A stretch of DNA of 64,000 nucleotides from contig NC_079519.1 in NCBI RefSeq assembly GCF_000801105.2, forward strand, positions 26,883,288-26,947,287. Direction: 5' to 3'. Position numbers and translations under genes: made by a program. Below the pieces are notes generated by a model. It worked only from the letters and a program-made list of their open reading frames with translations, did not search any database and was not told where the DNA came from. The DNA is from Raphanus sativus. Lineage: Eukaryota; Streptophyta; Magnoliopsida; Brassicales; Brassicaceae. Positions 24,890 through 36,996 of the stretch are shown here, in pieces; position 1 is the stretch's first letter, and the number at the start of each line of letters is the position of its first letter.

Positions 24890-27800
24890 TCAAGACGGTG
24901 GGACTGCAGTGACACCGATCTTGTTGCAGAGATGGTGAAATGGTATCCGGGCCAGTGGCTTCGTGAGACCATCTGCGAGCTGATCATGTGTAGAGACGTG
25001 AGAAACACGTAGCATCCCATTTTGAATCTGTCCCCGCACAAAGTGATAGTCAATCGCAATGTGTTTCATTCTCGAATGAAAAACTGGGTTTTGACATAGA
25101 TACGTTGCGCCGATGTTGTCGCAGTACACAGCGGGTGGAGAAGGTAGCCTGACGCCGAGCTCGGTGAGAAGGGAGCATATCCAGCGGAGTTCCGCAGAGG
25201 CGTTGGCAACAGCCCTGTACTCGGCCTCCGTCGAAGACCGTGCGACGCCCTTCTGTTTCCTTGACGTCCACGAAACCGGGTGAGAGCCGAGATAAATGAT
25301 GTAGCCGTTGGTGGAGACGTAGTCATCGGAGTCGCCAGCCCAATCTGCATCTGAAAACGCATGAAGGGGTGTTTCAGTCTGCTTCCGGAGAAAGATGCCA
25401 TGGCTCAGTGTACCAGAGAGGTATCGAAGAAGGCGTTTGACGGCGAGCCAATGACATGTTGTTGGGCGATGCATGAATTGGGAAAGTCGGTTCACCGCAT
25501 AAGCAATGTCAGGTCTTGTCAATGACAAGTACTGAAGGCTCCCCACGACCTGCCTGTACTCTCGAGGATCCGCGAGTGGTGAGCCTGAGTGCAGTGTCAA
25601 CTTCGGTGATGATGCCATAGGAGTGGAGACCGGTTTGGCGTGAAGCATGTTTGTCTTGGTAAGAAGGTCGGTGACATATTTTCGTTGCATCAGATGCAGA
25701 CCATCTTTTGACCTTATCACCTCAATGCCAAGAAAATAGCTCAGGTTCCCCATATCCTTGATGGAGAATTTCCTTGCGAGTGTATCAATGACTTGTTGGA
25801 CCAGCTGAGACGAGGTTCCCGTGACTATGATATCGTCTACATACACAAGCAGATAGACGAACTGATTGCCCTGTTTGAGGATGAATAGCGAGGTATCGGA
25901 TAAGGAGTTGTGGAACCCAGATGCAACGAGAAACTTGTGTAGCTCAGAGTACCATGCTCGCGGTGCCTGTTTTAGACCATATAAGGCTTTGCGGAGGCGA
26001 CAGACTTTGGTGGGATTGTCTTGGTCAACAAAACCTGGAGGTTGACAGATAAAGACTTCTTCTTTAAGATGTCCCTGCAAAAAGGCTGTGTTTACGTCTA
26101 TCTGTCTTATTGGCCAGGACTTATTCACCGCTAACCCGAGTACGATTCGTATCGTCGTTGGTTTGATCACCGGACTGAATGTATCGGTGAAGTCAATTCC
26201 TGGTTGCAGATGATATCCCTTTGCGACAAGCCGAGCTTTGTAGCGATCTATCTCTCCATTGGGATGATATTTTATTGTGAATATCCAGTGACATCCAACT
26301 ATATTCATCGCTTGAGTCGCTGTCTCGAGATCCCAGGTATGATTCTTGACTTGTGAATTAAACTCCGAGAGCATTGCTGCACGCCATTTTGGGTGCTTCA
26401 TTGCTTGTTGCCATGTAGTAGGGATCCAGTGGGGATCGTCTTGAAGATTCACTGTCAAGTTGTATCTAGAACTGGGTTTGCTGATGTTGTTCCTAGACCT
26501 CGTCGTCATCGAGTGTCTTGGAGCTTGCTGTGCAGGTACGGGCGCATGAGCTGGTAAGGGTGCCGGTTCTGGATTAGGCGCTGCTTGTTCCGGTTCAGTT
26601 GGTACTGGCGCTTGATGTGTGTGTTCTGTTTCTGCAGGTGCTGGTGAAGCCAAAGGTGTCGCCACTGGAGATGAATTTTCAGAGCTCGGAGGCAAGCTCT
26701 CTACAGTCGTCGATGGTGAGTGTACGAGTGGTGGGTTGAGGTGAATGGTTGTATGAGGCTGATAGGTGGGAGTGGGAAATGAGGTTTCTGGTTCGGGATT
26801 TCGGTGGCGACGGCGGAGTTGTTGGTAAGGGAAATGGGTTTCATTGAATCTGACGTGCCTAGAGGTGTAAACACGATCAGTAGTGGGATCCAAGCATAAA
26901 TAAGCGCTCTGAGATAGAGAGTATCCAATGAATACACAAGGCATGGAGCGTTGCTCAAGTTTGTTTGGCGCATACGGTCGGAGCCACGGATAACACAAGC
27001 TCCCAAAGGTTCTGAGTTTGCCATAGTTAGGTGGGGTTTGAAACAGTTTCTGGTAAGGAGACAGGTTGTGGAGAACCGGGGTGGTCATGCGATTTATCAG
27101 GAATACCGCAGTGGCAAATGCTTCAGGCCAGAATGTTAGTGGCATTTTTGCGGTGGACAGAAGTGAGAGGCCTGTCTCAACGATGTGTCTGTGTTTTCTC
27201 TCGGACAAACCGTTGTGTTCAGGGGTGTGGGGTGGGGTTGTTAGGTGGGAGATTCCATTAGTGGCAAGATAGGAACGCATGGCTAGATATTCTCCGCCAT
27301 TATCGGTGTAAAGGTGTTGGATTTTGGTTTTGAATCGGGTTTCAACTAAGGGTTTGAACTGGAGGAATATGGTTTTTACTTCAGACTTGGCCTTAAGAGG
27401 AAACATCCATGTGTATCGTGTGAAGTGATCCACAAACACGAGGTAATATTTCTGGTTTTTGTTTGAGGGTACTGGAGATTGCCAGACGTCTGAGAATAAG
27501 AATTGAAGAGGTTGAGATGAAAGGATAGTACTTTGGTGAAAAGGTAACTTATGAGTTTTATTCAAAAGACAATCATTGCAGGGAAAAATAGAAGAAGTAG
27601 TGTTTAGGTAAGGTAAAGAAAACTTGGAAACAACAAATTTGAGAGTAGCTAAAGAGGGGTGGCCAAGTCTATTATGCCATCGGTCCAGGGTTGCTTTCGT
27701 ATCAGGATAGGTTGCGTAGGCTGATGGGTTCGGGTTTAGCTTGGGCCACTCGTACAAATCACCCTTCGTTCGACCTTGGAGTAGCTGCACCCCCGAGCTG

Positions 27801-29083
27801 AGATCCTTCACCTGAAAGTGAGCAGGAAAGAATTCCACAGAAACTTTATTAGCATTACAGAGTCGGTATACGGAGACCAAGTTTTTGTTAACATTAGGAA
27901 CACACAACACATCATCCAATTTAAGAGTTTTAGATGATGTAGGGATGGATATTGAACCGGTGTGCGTGATTGGCATGGTGGAGCCATCCGCAATGGCAAC
28001 TTCCTCGCCTCCATGATATGGCTGGTGAAGCGCCAAGTTGTTGAGATCAGACGTGAGATGGTGCGTCGCACCGCTATCAAGTAACCAAGGTGCGACATTG
28101 TATGGCGCAGCAGAGATGAAGTTTGCTCGTGGTTGCCATGGTGTGTTCATGGGTGCGACCGAAGAGCTCCCGGACCCTTGGAGTTGGTTGCAGCGACGAG
28201 CACTGTGACCAAAGATGCCACATAACTGGCACTTTCCTTGGTACCCACGGGGTGTGTGCTGCTGCGAGTGAGGATGAGCCGGTGCCGGGAATTGTTGCTG
28301 CTGTTGCCAAGTCTGGTTGCCTCGATATCCTCCTCGGCGCGAGTTATTGGGCCTGCTGTGATGCGATCCTCTGTGATTGGTGTAGTTTGCCGTCACGGGT
28401 GCAGAGGAGATCGGAGCAGTTACCGATTCAAGTTTCACTTCCTGATTAATGAGCTTCTCATGTAACTCAACTAGAGATGGCGCCGTATCTCTACTTCCAA
28501 TCTGATCTATCAGTGTTTTGTAGTCATCTGGAAGTCCGCCAAGTATCTTCTCAATCTGATCTTCAAGGTCCATAGGCTTCCCAAGGACTGCGAGTTGATC
28601 AAAACGGGTAGTGAATCCTTGAAATTAGTCATTAATCGACTTGGAGCCCTTAGTCCAGTTGTCGATCTGCTGCTTCACTTGTAGGATATGGCCTCTGCTC
28701 GGTTTCGCATAAGTGGACATGAGAAGTGCCCAGATCTCAGCAGACGTATCAGTAGTGGACAGGATCGGTTGAATTGCAGGAGTTATGGCGCCAAGGAGTC
28801 CACTGTAGACGAGCTTGTCCTGGCGTTTCCACAAGACGAAAGCAGGGTTCGGCACAACACCATCAGCCGTCGTGAGTGTGGGAGGAGGAACGACGGTGGA
28901 GCCGTCTATATATCCGGCTAAGTCGTATCCATCGAGGAGTGCGTGGACCTGTCGTTTCCACATAAGAAAATTGGTAGAGGTGAGCTTCGTCACATTCGTC
29001 ATATTGACGTTGAGTAGGGTGGGCGTAGTGGAGACTATGATTGTCTCGTTTGTGGACGCCGGAGAGAGAGAGTTCTCTGCCAT
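24890..29083 (-). CDS. Copia gag-pol polyprotein with one in-frame stop
   Basis: The frame opens at 29083 (MAENSLSPASTNET) and runs to the stop at 24890, interrupted only by a TAA at 28627-28625 between SIND and FQGF. Without that codon it would be about 1,397 residues. Order of domains: gag (UBN2-like, with WALLMSTYAKPSRG); CCHC zinc knuckle CQLCGIFGHSARRC; aspartic protease WLLDSGATHH; integrase with the HxxxH/CxxC zinc region and TDNGGEY; reverse transcriptase with YVDDIIVTG; RNase H with YCDNIGATYL. Product would make the particle, copy element RNA and insert the DNA. The stop may be an inactivating mutation, a sequence error or, less likely, a readthrough site. Confidence 0.93.
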
Positions 29084-29149
29084 TGTCGATAGGTAGAAGA
29101 TGAAGAAGCGAAAACTTTAAAAAAAAAATTTAGATGGCGACTTATACAA

Positions 29150-29161
29150 GCTCTGATACCA
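29150..29161 (-). other. Copia primer-binding site (initiator tRNA-Met)
   Basis: Minus strand TGGTATCAGAGC immediately inside the 5' LTR, the standard primer-binding site of plant Copia elements. Confidence 0.9.
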
Positions 29162-29296
29162 TATAACGTATTAGGTTTGAATGGATACTTTATTAGAAGT
29201 AGAACAGAGTATTTATACATGTGTTAACTAGGGTATATACTTGTATTCTAATCTATTTACATAGAGGTCCTTATAGTTATACTCTATTGCCTTATA
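29162..29296 (-). repeat. Copia 5' LTR
   Basis: 135 bp; promoter-bearing LTR by position (beside the primer-binding site). Confidence 0.93.
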
Positions 29297-29668
29297 TAAA
29301 ATCAGATTATTCGATGAATTTCATAGAATCAGTTATTTTCCTTTTTGCAATTGGTTTCATTTGGCTCAAACTCAAACTACTCAATAACTTTTCTCTAAAA
29401 ATTAAAAATCAGGGAAGTTTTTTTGAACTTTAATAAATCCGAGAATTTTGGAAAAGGGATTTAACTATTTAGTTATGAATTTATAATGAGTTGAGATAAA
29501 CTCCTAGATAAACATGTTACAGATATGCTAACCAGTCATATGGTACATTACTTATTATATAAACAAAAGTAAAGTAATCAAGTTATTTGCTCTAGCTTTT
29601 TCTTTTCCTCGCGTAATTAGTCTTCTCGTTCATTTATAAAGTGTTCTCTTGTTAAGAACTCTAAAAAA

Positions 29669-29701
29669 TAAACGTAAGTTACAAAAAAAAAGTAAACGTA
29701 A
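29669..29701. repeat. Micro-insertion flanked by 9-bp direct repeat
   Basis: TAAACGTAA occurs at 29669-29677 and 29693-29701 around GTTACAAAAAAAAAG. Confidence 0.55.
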
Positions 29702-31143
29702 TGTATACATATGTAGTATGTTTTTTTGTATAGTATAGTATGTATCTTTCGTTTGCAGACCTGCGTATATGTAACATGTATGCGCAGGTTACACGCAAAG
29801 TCAGTCATACACTAACCAATTTTGGGAGTCTCGTAACTAAAAGGTTTGGTTAAAACCAAAGAAAACAAATGGTTTGGTCGAGTGTGTGAATTGTAAAATA
29901 AGAGTACTAACGACAATAATACGTATAAGCCTAACTTATATACGCCACAGGTCTAACCTCCACTATATACCAAACATAAATTTAATCAAAAGTGTACATG
30001 TCATACGTACATGAAAAAAAAATCAGAATTCTAATTAACAATTAAGGAACTAAGATAAAATAAAATGTTAAATAAATAGTTGTGAATGTTAGGCTAACCA
30101 GTAAATATGAAATACTACGATTTTTACAATATATACATCACTACATAAGTATTTATCAATGGTATGCATTATGTAAAAACTAGTATATTAGCAACAAACA
30201 GAAGTATATAAGCAGAATGGTCCTTCGACGGTGGAAAAAAATAAAAGTCCTTGGTTTAAAAAAATAAAAATAAAAATAAAGGTCCTTTGACACTTTGTTT
30301 GTTCTGGTGAGCTTACTTGGCTTTAAAATGAAAACCAGATATTGCTTTAGTTGTTCTTTACACAGAAACTCACACGTGACACCCATGCGTGCCTACTCAT
30401 ACATCCCCTTTTCTCTTGCTTAAAAAATGATACTCATAACTCAGGATAAAAAGGGACAAAATAATATTTATAAGAAAATGGTTACAACAAATAATATCTA
30501 TAAAAATATAGTACTCCATGTCTGATGTTTTACATAGTAATGAACTTTCATCTGTCTTGTTTGAATATGTGTAAATCATTTACAACAAATTACAAAAAAA
30601 AACATTGATTTATTTATTCTTTCTAGTATTTCCATTTTAGAGTTAAATTTCACGTAAGCTGTCTCAACCTCAAACCTAACTTCTTATTTGCAAGTACAAG
30701 TATCTATCTGTCCGGCCTCTCACCATCTCTTTACTTTTTAACCTGACATCGTAGTCATAAGTTAAATTGACGTCACTCTTTTTTATTTGTTTATTTGTTT
30801 TTTTTGTTTTATTTTTTATTTATTATTTGTTGATTTAATAACAATTTTCAAGCCAATATTTATTGCAGTCTGAAAAGTGTGCAGTCAAAGATCCATCCTC
30901 CTAGTGAACAGGGGTCCATGGTCTCTTAATCAAAGATTAAAGACCAGATAAAATATTTATAAATTTTGATTTGATTTATTATTCATTTTTGTTTGAACCG
31001 AAAATTCATATATTCGTGATTTTACGAAGAAAAATAAATAAGAATATAAATATTAATAGAAATGATGTAAATTACAAATGCTAGTATTTTTAGGAACAAA
31101 TATCCGATTCGATTCATTATGTTCATATACTAAATAAATATAC

Positions 31144-31166
31144 ATATATATATATATATATATATA
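31144..31166. repeat. (TA)n microsatellite
   Basis: About 11 uninterrupted AT/TA dinucleotides. Confidence 0.9.
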
Positions 31167-31830
31167 CACATTATATAAATATTTTATTTATATAAGTTTT
31201 ACATTATTTTGTTTACTAAATTTATTATACAGTATTAATTATTAGAATTTCAAAAAGTAAACTTTTTATTTTTGTAATAAAATATAATTATTTTATATGA
31301 CTTTGAATTTTTTTACGGATCGATCGGATATTCGATCAAAAATCTAAAAATTTCTAGATATCTGAAACACACAATATTTATGTGGTTACAGATCAAATCG
31401 ATCGGATAATTATTATTTTGGAAAAAACTAATTGAATCACAAATACCTTCGAAAAATCTAGATATATGATTCGTAATCAGTGTAGAAACAAAGTCTTTTT
31501 TTTGATACAAAAGTTATATTATCTGAATTCAGAAATAATTCTTGATTAATCTCAATGTAGAGAACAAAGTTGTTTACGTACAAAAAGTCCAAACTAGTAG
31601 TGCAAAAGTAAAACAGCAAACCAGTTTCTATAAAACAAACAACCAAATTTTTAAACCAAAAGCAATTGAGAAAACAATCTAATATTATCTCAGATTACGG
31701 TTGGTTTTAGCTTTCACATCTAGTTATTGTTTAAAAATCAGATTATACAGTTAGAGGTACATGACCTTACCTTGGTGTAAAGAATTATATGATCCATTAG
31801 ATTTCATAAATAAGTTCATATAATGTCTTA

Positions 31831-33160
31831 CCGCCGAATCAATTCATCCCTCCGATATAAGATCTGCTTGGTGTTGCTCTTCTTCCCATCTCCAATCGAC
31901 AGTTTGTTCATGATGTTGGCTGAGCTCGTTGTAAGGAATAGATACTTGTTGTAGGTCGTTCTTGACATAATGGTGATGACTCCTCCTCTCTCTATTGCCG
32001 TACAAGAGATTGTTCATGAGTTTCACTTTGTCGTGCTTCAGTTTTGCTTGGTGTGTGCCGGTGAGATCTCTTATGTCGCCTCTGCCATCTAACTGAGAGG
32101 ACCACTTGTTATGGGTGGGCTCGTGATACATGGTCATGGGTCTATGACGAGATTTGAGATTTTTTCCCTGCTCACTAAAGTTGTGTCTACTAAGGCGACT
32201 TTTTCGTCAAGCTCATTTCCCATCTTTTTCAGATTTAGTGTTTGATTGTTGTCTTAAATTTGAGTTACATGTTTAGCCATTCGGGTTAAGGAGTCTCTTC
32301 AATTTAATGTGCTCATGGCTCACAGAGCTTCAATAAGAAGTAGTGAGGCCTCAAAGTGGTGATGTTGCCCCTTTCGATAAGCCGACTTTGAGGATGAGTG
32401 CGGTTGTGGAAGTTGAGCGATGGTTACTGTTACCGTTTAGGACCAGATCTTAGTTTCAGATGAGTGTCCCGACTCAGGCTTGAAGGCGGTCTTCGAGCGG
32501 GCCTTTATGCTGTTTTAGAGAAATGGTCTTTTGTTTCAGGTGACAGACTAGATCAGCTTCTTGCTTGTTTTCTTGGTCGAGGTTTAAGATGCAAGATGTT
32601 TACCCTGAAGTAGTCGCTGACGTAGTTGCTGAAGCAGACGTCATGTTGAGTGGTGAAGACCATGTGGAGTCGAGATGCTGAGCTGGAGTCATGTAGACTT
32701 GGAGAGCAAGAGAGTTTCTTGGAAAAAAGGGAAAGAGGAAGAAACTTGGCGAGCAAGTTAGTGATTTAAAAGAAGAGGATTAAGTGCATTCCAGAAAAGG
32801 AAAGTTGCACTTATTGTTATAGAAGATGTCCATATCTATGTTGCCTTGAAGACTAGGGTTTCGGAAACGTGGAGAATTATATAAGATAACTATGGGGTTG
32901 TCTGTATCGGGAAACTTTTGGAAGTGTTCTGAGGTCGTGCTGAAGCAGTGGTTGAAGTACTTAACGGTATAGAGACAAAATTGGGTAGCTTAGGAATCCT
33001 TCAGTATCGTGTGTTAGGGTGTTAACACTAGATGTATAAAACTGAATAAACAAGAACTTATAATAGAGTATACAAGAAGATTCTAATAAAAACTTTGGTG
33101 TTTGCGTGTATATTTGTCTTTTAGATTACCTTTTGCATTACCTTATTGTGGTGTTATCTT
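31831..33160. other. Unassigned block of gene-like composition
   Basis: Base composition is more balanced than the AT-rich flanks. A minus-strand ORF (32137-31844) is hydrophilic and rich in His, Gln and charged residues; another minus ORF lies at 32756-32553. Neither matches a family I can name. The right end (about 32990-33060) contains TGTTAGGGTGTTAACA, an LTR-edge-like sequence. Most likely a degraded retroelement. Confidence 0.3.
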
Positions 33161-33433
33161 TGAACTAACAGATGTTCTATTTTGTCTTTGGATTTCTATT
33201 TTAATAGTAGCATCGGCTTGATCCTTCATTTAAGTATTTCAAGTTTGTATCGGTTAATTACTTCTTTTCTTGTTCGCTACCAAGCATGTCAGATGAATTA
33301 TATATTGTTTTCTGCTTCCATGATTTTTTACTTTTTTGCCATGATATCAATTCTAGAGATCTGATATTTAGTTAATTACTACTTGTAAGTCTTTTTTCAT
33401 TTCTAAAACAATATTTACACTGTTAGCAAAAAA

Positions 33434-34870
33434 GGGAAAATTGTCAAAACGGAACAAAAAAACAGCATGGTTGTCCCTTTGTATAAAATCATTTTTGTCC
33501 ATTTTGTCTATCTTTTACTTTTTCCATTTTTGAAAATTAATGAAATAAATGGTTTTGTGAATAAAAAATTATAAAAATATAAAAAATTAATAAAATCCTC
33601 ATATACACAAATGAGTATTTTTTGTTGAAAATCTTAATAAATAAAAAATTAAATTATGTTCTACTAAAATTAGATTGCGTCTTCTACGGAAAATGGATTA
33701 GTAGAAAACGAATTCTAGATTAAACATGTTCATCTACTTATTTTAGAACGAACACTATACTTTTTATTAAATTCTAAATAAGGGCAAAATGAATTCCACT
33801 ATTCGTAAAAATAGCCACTTTCATATGGAATGCAGATTCTATTTTTATGAAGTATTCTACAGTTTCGGAAATGTGAAATCTAAAATCTACTCATACGTCT
33901 ACATGAGGTAGAAATTACATTCACGATTTTTGCCATTGTTCTAAAAAAGTAAAAAGTAGAGGTGTCTTCTACGGATAAGAAAATCTGTTTATTGCGAAAA
34001 TTAAGGAAATTTCAGTTAAATAAATATTTTTAAAAATATCCTAAAAATATTCTAACTTCCTAAAACGTGTTTTGATCGATTTGTTTTGTCAAAATATAAA
34101 AAAATGATTTTGCATTTTCTTCTTCATCAATCTATAATATCTCCATAGTTTATCTTGTGATTTCACAAACTCTTGTTCTATTTTTTTTTTAAATTAATAA
34201 AACTAAAAAGTTTACAAATATTTTAAACTTTTTATAAAAATAAAACTTTGTAAACATTTTTTATAAAGTTTATTTAACGGTTTTTATTAAAAACCTTCTG
34301 TCAAGTTTTATTTTATAAAGTTTACAAAGTTTATTTTTATTAAAGTTTTATTAAAAACATTTTCAAAATTTTTATTTTTATTAAAGAGTTTGGTAAAATT
34401 AAAAAGTTTACAAACGTTTTAAACTTTTTATTAAAATAAAACTTTGTAAAATATTTTTTGTAAAGTATTTATCAAAACAATTTTGTAAAGTTTTATTTTT
34501 ATAAAGTTTACAAAGTTTATTTTATCAAAGTTTTAATAAAAACGTTTTAAACTTTTTATAGAAATAAAACTTTGTAAAACGTGTTTTATAAATTTTATTT
34601 AATGCTTTTATTAAAAATATAAATTACTTTTATTTTTATAAAGTTTACAAGGTTTATTTTTATTAAAAACTTTTTTAAAAGTTTCATTTTTATTTTCCCT
34701 TTTTAAAATGTTTTTAATTATTTTTTTTAAAAATTATTAGTTTAATGTGTTTAATTAGATTAATCAATGGTTAATTTTTGGATTTTGAAAAAATATACTA
34801 AATGGATTACTAAATAATGATTTTATACTATAATTATGGTGTATTTTTATTCCGTTTTAGCAATTTTCTC
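33434..34870. mobile_element. Mutator-like (MULE-type) non-autonomous element
   Basis: The first 27 bases (starting GGGAAAATTGTCAAAACGGA) match the reverse complement of the last 27 (34844-34870) at 23 positions. No transposase is present. The flanks are A-rich, so a 9-bp target duplication cannot be judged. The interior holds a field of short palindromic repeats (34200-34690). Confidence 0.6.
34200..34690. repeat. Iterated AAGTTTACAAAGTTT / AAACTTTGTAAA repeats in both orientations
   Basis: AAGTTTACAAA-type motifs (near 34207, 34326, 34406, 34504, 34640) alternate with their inverse AAACTTTGTAAA (near 34247, 34440, 34566). The motif and its complement recur every 30-90 bases, giving many potential hairpins. 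Confidence 0.75.
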
Positions 34871-35461
34871 AAAAAAATAAGCAGATGCCTGATGGGATCA
34901 TATTCCCTAAACTAAATTTCTTTAACAGAACATTAACTAACCAAAGATGTAAACATAATGGGGAAGTTGTGTGAATAGGTCCCAGAAGCATACATGAACA
35001 AGATTTTCAATTTTGCAGTCCCTTATTTGGAACGTAACAAAAGATTCTGAAATTTTACCTTTCCACAATTATGTTTAATGCGAGAATAAATATATTGAAT
35101 ACTGTTTTACTATGAATGTGATCTAATCCTTTTTTCTTGCATCATTGTATTAGTCCAATTATCATATGATTTGTCAATGGATACTTCATGTAGCCCGTAA
35201 AAAGAGCAACACAAATGACCTACTTTATTTGTTTATAATTTCTATAAATTAAGCAATTATTTTTTTCTCAAATTTTGACATTTATTTGGAGAGAAGCACC
35301 AATCAACTAAGAAGTAAGAACCAAAAGATGTGGATGTATTTTCTATTACGCTAGGATGTGGATGTTTAAAGACACCAATAAATACCTACAGATAAATTAC
35401 AAAACATATAGGCGTGAGATTAGTCCTAAACACCTAACCAATCATCATTTGATCTCTACCA
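34871..35461. other. Intergenic, AT-rich
   Basis: No gene or clear element seen. Confidence 0.5.
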
Positions 35462-35569
35462 TAACTCTTGATTATCAAATATCAACTAATATATACGCTT
35501 TATCCTCCTTTAGATCACCATCATTCTTTTTCCTATTTGGGTTAATGATATCTATATATTCATTCATGA
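35462..35569. repeat. 108-bp direct repeat, left copy
   Basis: Matches 36167-36274 with one mismatch. The copies lie directly on either side of the Helitron-like insertion. Confidence 0.92.
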
Positions 35570-36166
35570 TCAACTAATATATAACTATTTTAGATATTTA
35601 TTTTTGATTATTTGTATATATTTTCAAGTATTTAAACCAGCTTAAAAATATCATATATATTTTTGATGTTTTTATATACATTAAATCTAAAAAATAATTA
35701 ATATGTATAAATATATAAATATTTTTCAGATACATTTGGAAATCCGAAATACTTTGGTTTGGATTAGATTTGGTTTATGTTCTCTATATATCATTGAATA
35801 ATTTGGATATTTAATCAATTTCGGTTCGGATTTGGTACTACTCTTTCGGATTGTGATCGATTCGGTTCTTCAGATCTGGATTTTTTTTCCAGCTCTAACA
35901 TTAACATGAAAGAAAAATAGTAACATATTTTTGAGAAATATACCCGCATTGAAACCTAAAAATAACCAAAAAAACAAAAATAACCATATTATCCTATTTG
36001 ATTTGGGTTCGATTCTGATATACTGAAACCTAAAAATATTAAAATATTTATACAATTAATTATATTATGACACATATAAAATATAATACTAATCATGATA
36101 AACAAATTATCAATTTATAAAAAAATAAAACTTAAAATCCGCACGGGCGTGCGGGTCAATCTCTAG
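35570..36166 (+). mobile_element. Short Helitron-like element (597 bp)
   Basis: Starts TCAACTAATATATA after an A and ends in hairpin CCGCACGGGCGTGCGG followed by GTCAATCTCTAG, with T next. These are Helitron-type termini. No coding capacity. Unusually, the two flanks are near-identical 108-bp sequences. Confidence 0.72.
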
Positions 36167-36274
36167 TAACTCTTGATTATCAAATATCAACTAATATATA
36201 CCCTTTATCCTCCTTTAGATCACCATCATTCTTTTTCCTATTTGGGTTAATGATATCTATATATTCATTCATGA
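36167..36274. repeat. 108-bp direct repeat, right copy
   Basis: Starts at the T directly after the Helitron CTAG and continues past the repeat into unique sequence (TGCAAAAGTG). Confidence 0.92.
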
Positions 36275-36996
36275 TCAATGCAAAAGTGATGAGTATCATA
36301 TAGAAAACTTATAAATCATGTTTTCTAAACAACATTTATATGTCACACGTACCAAAACAAATACGGAGTATGTCATTAGACTCTTTTTAAGTTTATATAC
36401 GAATATGATTACGTGCTCATTTTTTCTGCTAATGCATGATTAAGTGATCACGCGTTTGTGCTTCCCAAGATTTAACAATGAACATAAGAAGAGAAAAGAG
36501 AGAAATAGGTGAACGTAACTATTTGAGGCTGGATCAAAGATTTTACAGTAAAAATTGAATATCCGCAATGTCAGAGATGATAAATCGGTCTTAACCCGAT
36601 CAATTTAAATCTATCTGCCGATAATTAATAAGATAAAGCATGAAGAAAAGAAGATCAGAAAGGAAAAGCTAATACAAAGATCTAGTTTATATATCTTTAT
36701 GTGATAACTTGAGAAATAAGATAAGTATAAATTTTAATCTCACCTTTAAAAAAAATTTAATCTCACAAGTATTTATAATCTCACCTTTAAAAAGAGATAC
36801 ATTTTTCTTTTTGACAAAATATACATTTTCTCTTTATAAGATCATGTGTCATGTGATCAATCAACATAATAACGTATAAAATATATATATACTCACATTA
36901 CTAAAATTGAAAACAATTCTTACCTTGTTTATATATATTGCATGCCCAGTTAAAACCCGTCTATCAGTTTAACAAAAGAAAAACAATCCGTGCATA
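36275..36996. other. Intergenic, AT-rich
   Basis: No gene seen; contains the micro-insertion at 36744-36755. Confidence 0.55.
36733..36766. repeat. Micro-insertion flanked by 11-bp direct repeat
   Basis: TTTAATCTCAC occurs at 36733-36743 and 36756-36766 around CTTTAAAAAAAA. A partial third copy (TAATCTCACCTTTAAAAA) follows near 36776. Confidence 0.55.

Larger units (their letters stand above)
24748..29296 (-). mobile_element. Copia LTR retrotransposon, nearly intact, 135-bp LTRs with TATA ends
   Basis: Two 135-bp LTRs (24748-24882 and 29162-29296) differ at only about one site, so the insertion is recent. On the minus strand each LTR starts TATAAGG and ends CGTTATA instead of the usual TG...CA. 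The primer-binding site TGGTATCAGAGC, complementary to initiator tRNA-Met, directly abuts the 5' LTR (29161 downwards), and a purine tract GAGGGGGCG abuts the 3' LTR. TAAAA flanks both ends (24743-24747 and 29297-29301) as a 5-bp target duplication. The gag-pol order protease, integrase, reverse transcriptase, RNase H identifies the superfamily. Confidence 0.95.
29302..31830. other. Intergenic, AT-rich
   Basis: No gene recognised. Holds one micro-insertion (29669-29701) and a TA microsatellite (31144-31166). Confidence 0.6.

Noticed and set aside
24814..28449. Several ORFs of 60-110 codons within the Copia element on both strands
   Set aside because: Overlapping shadows of the gag-pol frame.
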